Source: JACMLD01 sp039916305 (GTDB taxonomy: Bacteria; Bacteroidota; Bacteroidia; Chitinophagales; Chitinophagaceae). From it: a stretch of DNA of 64,000 bases. The stretch is taken from assembly GCA_039916305.1 (NCBI GenBank), contig JBDSLR010000023.1:1-64000 (forward strand), given 5' to 3'. Made by a program: the position numbers and the translations under genes. The notes below the pieces were generated by a model. That model did no database searches and had not been told where the DNA came from. It worked only from the letters and a program-made list of their open reading frames with translations. Within the stretch, counting starts at the first letter, position 1. Each line of letters starts with the position of its first letter. Shown here piece after piece: positions 62,312 through 64,000 of the stretch.

Positions 62312-62548
62312 AGCTTGCAGACCCGACAAACCGTAGGTCAGAAACGACTTCTCAATAAGATGCCAGGAAAAATATCCCACCCGTGAATAATCTGCCCACC
62401 GATGGGAATTCAGTGTTAAAAAGGCCCGACTAATTCCAGGATGAAGTGCCTGAGTAATATATCTTTCAAAAGTATTCTCTCAATCTCCTGGATGACCGGT
62501 TAAATCGGAACTTACTACTTTACACTTAAATACTAATATCTTGGGGGG

Positions 62549-62956
62549 TTATGCCTTAAAATCATCTTCTCCAAAGCACAATTCGCCGGCGTAGACTTTC
62601 TTGATGCAGTCAACAATGGAATCCAGCGGAGCAGTTTTTACAATGTATCCCCGGGCGCCTATTTTAAAGAGTTCTTCAGAGTCTGCTTTTGACCAGGCAT
62701 TTGACAGGCCCAATATTTTTGTTTCGGGATGCAGCTTCAATATATTTTTAGCTGTTTCTATACCCGTTACCGGTTTCATATAAACATCCATTACTATCAC
62801 ATCGGGCAGTAACTGTTCATACGTTTTTTCCGCTTCGGGACCGGAAGATGCCGTACCGGCTACTTTTATAGTACTGTCATGCGGTAACAAAGATTTCAAT
62901 GCATTTAGCATCATGGGGTGGTCGTCTACAATTAGTATAGAAATAATCTGGCTCAA
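62549..62956 (-). CDS. receiver-only response regulator
   Basis: This 135-residue protein is a single receiver domain: ILIVDDHPMM (acidic pair D11-D12), phospho-acceptor in PDVIVMDVYMKPVTG and Lys in GARGYIVKTAPLDSI. The sequence style is NarL-like, but no HTH output domain follows. It is preceded by 283 bases and followed by 449 bases without any kinase gene. It may act as a phosphate sink, an adaptor, or a truncated NarL regulator. Confidence 0.85.
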   Translation of the reverse strand: MSQIISILIVDDHPMMLNALKSLLPHDSTIKVAGTASSGPEAEKTYEQLLPDVIVMDVYMKPVTGIETAKNILKLHPETKILGLSNAWSKADSEELFKIGARGYIVKTAPLDSIVDCIKKVYAGELCFGEDDFKA

Positions 62957-63405
62957 GTAGTTAATTTAATAGGAGGCATTGAAAAGAAGAAGAATACGTA
63001 AGTAGTTGGATAAATACTCAGAACGCTGTTCTTATTAAAGTTAGTATTTTTTGATGGGCTTTTTATAAATAATAAATCCTGGAAAATATGTTTTTTATGA
63101 GCGGTTAACCAAGGGCGTGCAGTGGCAGATAAGTTGCAAAGCAGCGCAGTATTTCTTTATTTAATTTTTACGAAGCCGGTACTTTTATTGATGCAGCTTT
63201 TAAAAGCCGCTGTTTTTTATCGCTGGATATTCTAGGAAATATTTCTCCAAACATGGCCGGGACAATTTGTATGTTTGAACATTGTTATAGAGTAAATCAA
63301 TGGTTTAAATTAAATATTTTGCATGCATTGCCATGTGGGCTGCAATTGGTATAATCAGTAGATTGCATTTCTTAAACAGCAAGTACTTTTACGTTATTAT
63401 CAAAT
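62957..63405. other. intergenic region before uxuA
   Basis: No gene, array or clear operator is seen in 449 bases. TTG and TACTTTTA about 18 bases apart (near 63363-63391) could be a weak promoter for uxuA. Confidence 0.35.
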
Positions 63406-64000
63406 ATGAAGCATTTTATACAAACCATGCGATGGTTCGGGCCCAATGACCCGGTAAGCTTACAAGATATAAGACAGGCAGGCTGTGCCGGAGTAGTGAC
63501 GGCGCTGCATCATATCCCGGTAGGGGCAATATGGACAGTGGAAGAAATCAAAGCCCGGAAAAAATTGATCAACGAGGCTGGCATGGACTGGCAGGTAATT
63601 GAAAGCCTGCCGGTACATGAAGACATAAAAAAGCAAACTGGTAACTGGAAATTATATATTGAGCAATACAAAGAAAGCCTTGTTAATGTGGCCGCCTGTG
63701 GCCTTGAAGTGGTAACCTATAATTTTATGCCGGTGCTTGACTGGCTGCGTACAGATATTGCTTATACCATGCCAGATGGCAGTAAGGCACTTTATTTTGA
63801 GCGGGCTGCTTTCATTGCGTTTGATCTTTTTTTATTGAAAAGACCAGGTGCTGAAAAAGAATATAGCGATGCAGAAATTCAAACAGCTAAAACGAGGTTT
63901 GATGCAATGGCAGACGCAGAAAAAGAAAAGTTGTTCCGCAATACCATGCTGGGGCTACCCGGAAGCGACGAAGCATTTACACCAGAAAAAGTACTGGCTG
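63406..64000 (+). CDS. uxuA: mannonate dehydratase, N-terminal part (runs off the right edge)
   Basis: The frame starts MKHFIQTMRWFGPNDPVSLQDIRQAG-like and continues through ALHHIPVGAIWTVEEI, VIESLPVHEDIKK and VTYNFMPVLDWLRTDI. These are signature blocks of UxuA, which dehydrates D-mannonate to 2-keto-3-deoxygluconate in glucuronate breakdown. About 198 residues (half of the usual ~390) are visible and unbroken. The remainder, with the metal ligands, lies beyond the window. Confidence 0.93.
   Translation, partial: MKHFIQTMRWFGPNDPVSLQDIRQAGCAGVVTALHHIPVGAIWTVEEIKARKKLINEAGMDWQVIESLPVHEDIKKQTGNWKLYIEQYKESLVNVAACGLEVVTYNFMPVLDWLRTDIAYTMPDGSKALYFERAAFIAFDLFLLKRPGAEKEYSDAEIQTAKTRFDAMADAEKEKLFRNTMLGLPGSDEAFTPEKVLA

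Overview
The window looks like chromosomal DNA of a Bacteroidota bacterium, most likely Chitinophagaceae or a close relative. Supporting signs are the short primary sigma factor (about 285 residues), a type IX secretion C-terminal domain on a secreted protease, families largely confined to the phylum (DUF4249, DUF3822, DUF4295, PUR/DUF3276), AT-rich gene starts mostly without Shine-Dalgarno sequences, and repeated matches to the Bacteroidota -7 promoter element TAnnTTTG upstream of genes. Genus and species cannot be fixed from this sequence.

Layout. 1-8.7 kb: the 5' end of a DEAD-box helicase gene, bacillithiol deacetylase bshB1, a membrane fatty acid desaturase, the aguB/aguA pair converting agmatine to putrescine, a lipoprotein, a TPMT-like methyltransferase, a triple ~77-bp tandem repeat, a nitroreductase and a secreted Gfo/Idh-type oxidoreductase. 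8.7-14 kb: an M1 aminopeptidase, then a BlaI repressor with an unusual three-domain protein (M56 membrane peptidase, amidase_3, TonB C-terminus), two BlaI-type operators, and rpoD. 14-27 kb: lipoproteins, trxB, folB, a MATE transporter, and a dense run DUF3822-rsmD-bioD-fthC-lpxK, followed by RNase R and a polyprenyl diphosphate synthase. 27-34 kb: an APC transporter, a Smr-domain protein, the RNase P RNA gene with a partial copy of its 3' end, and the yceD-rpmF-plsX-CPBP cluster. 34-38 kb: two converging two-component systems (OmpR type and LytTR type) sharing a bidirectional terminator. 38-45 kb: a small secreted-protein gene broken by an in-frame amber codon, panB, ppx, ppk1, rpmB-rpmG-DUF4295 and ftsY. 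45-50 kb: a LacI regulator with a near-perfect operator, a methylglyoxal-synthase-like gene lacking catalytic residues, an MFS transporter, and a cytochrome c/PQQ sugar dehydrogenase fusion. 50-64 kb: an ABC exporter, a PUR-domain protein, a T9SS metalloprotease, pgi, etfB-etfA, tilS, a rhomboid protease, rlmH, a receiver-only response regulator and the 5' part of uxuA.

Most genes are housekeeping genes in ordinary arrangements. I see no insertion sequence, prophage, CRISPR array, tRNA or large mobile element, and no clear new multi-gene system. The most unusual items are the BlaI/M56-amidase-TonB unit, the LacI-controlled MGS-like gene, the amber-interrupted secreted gene, the duplicated rnpB 3' end, and a scattered family of 7-bp tandem repeats, one of which lies inside a ~28-residue insertion in TilS.
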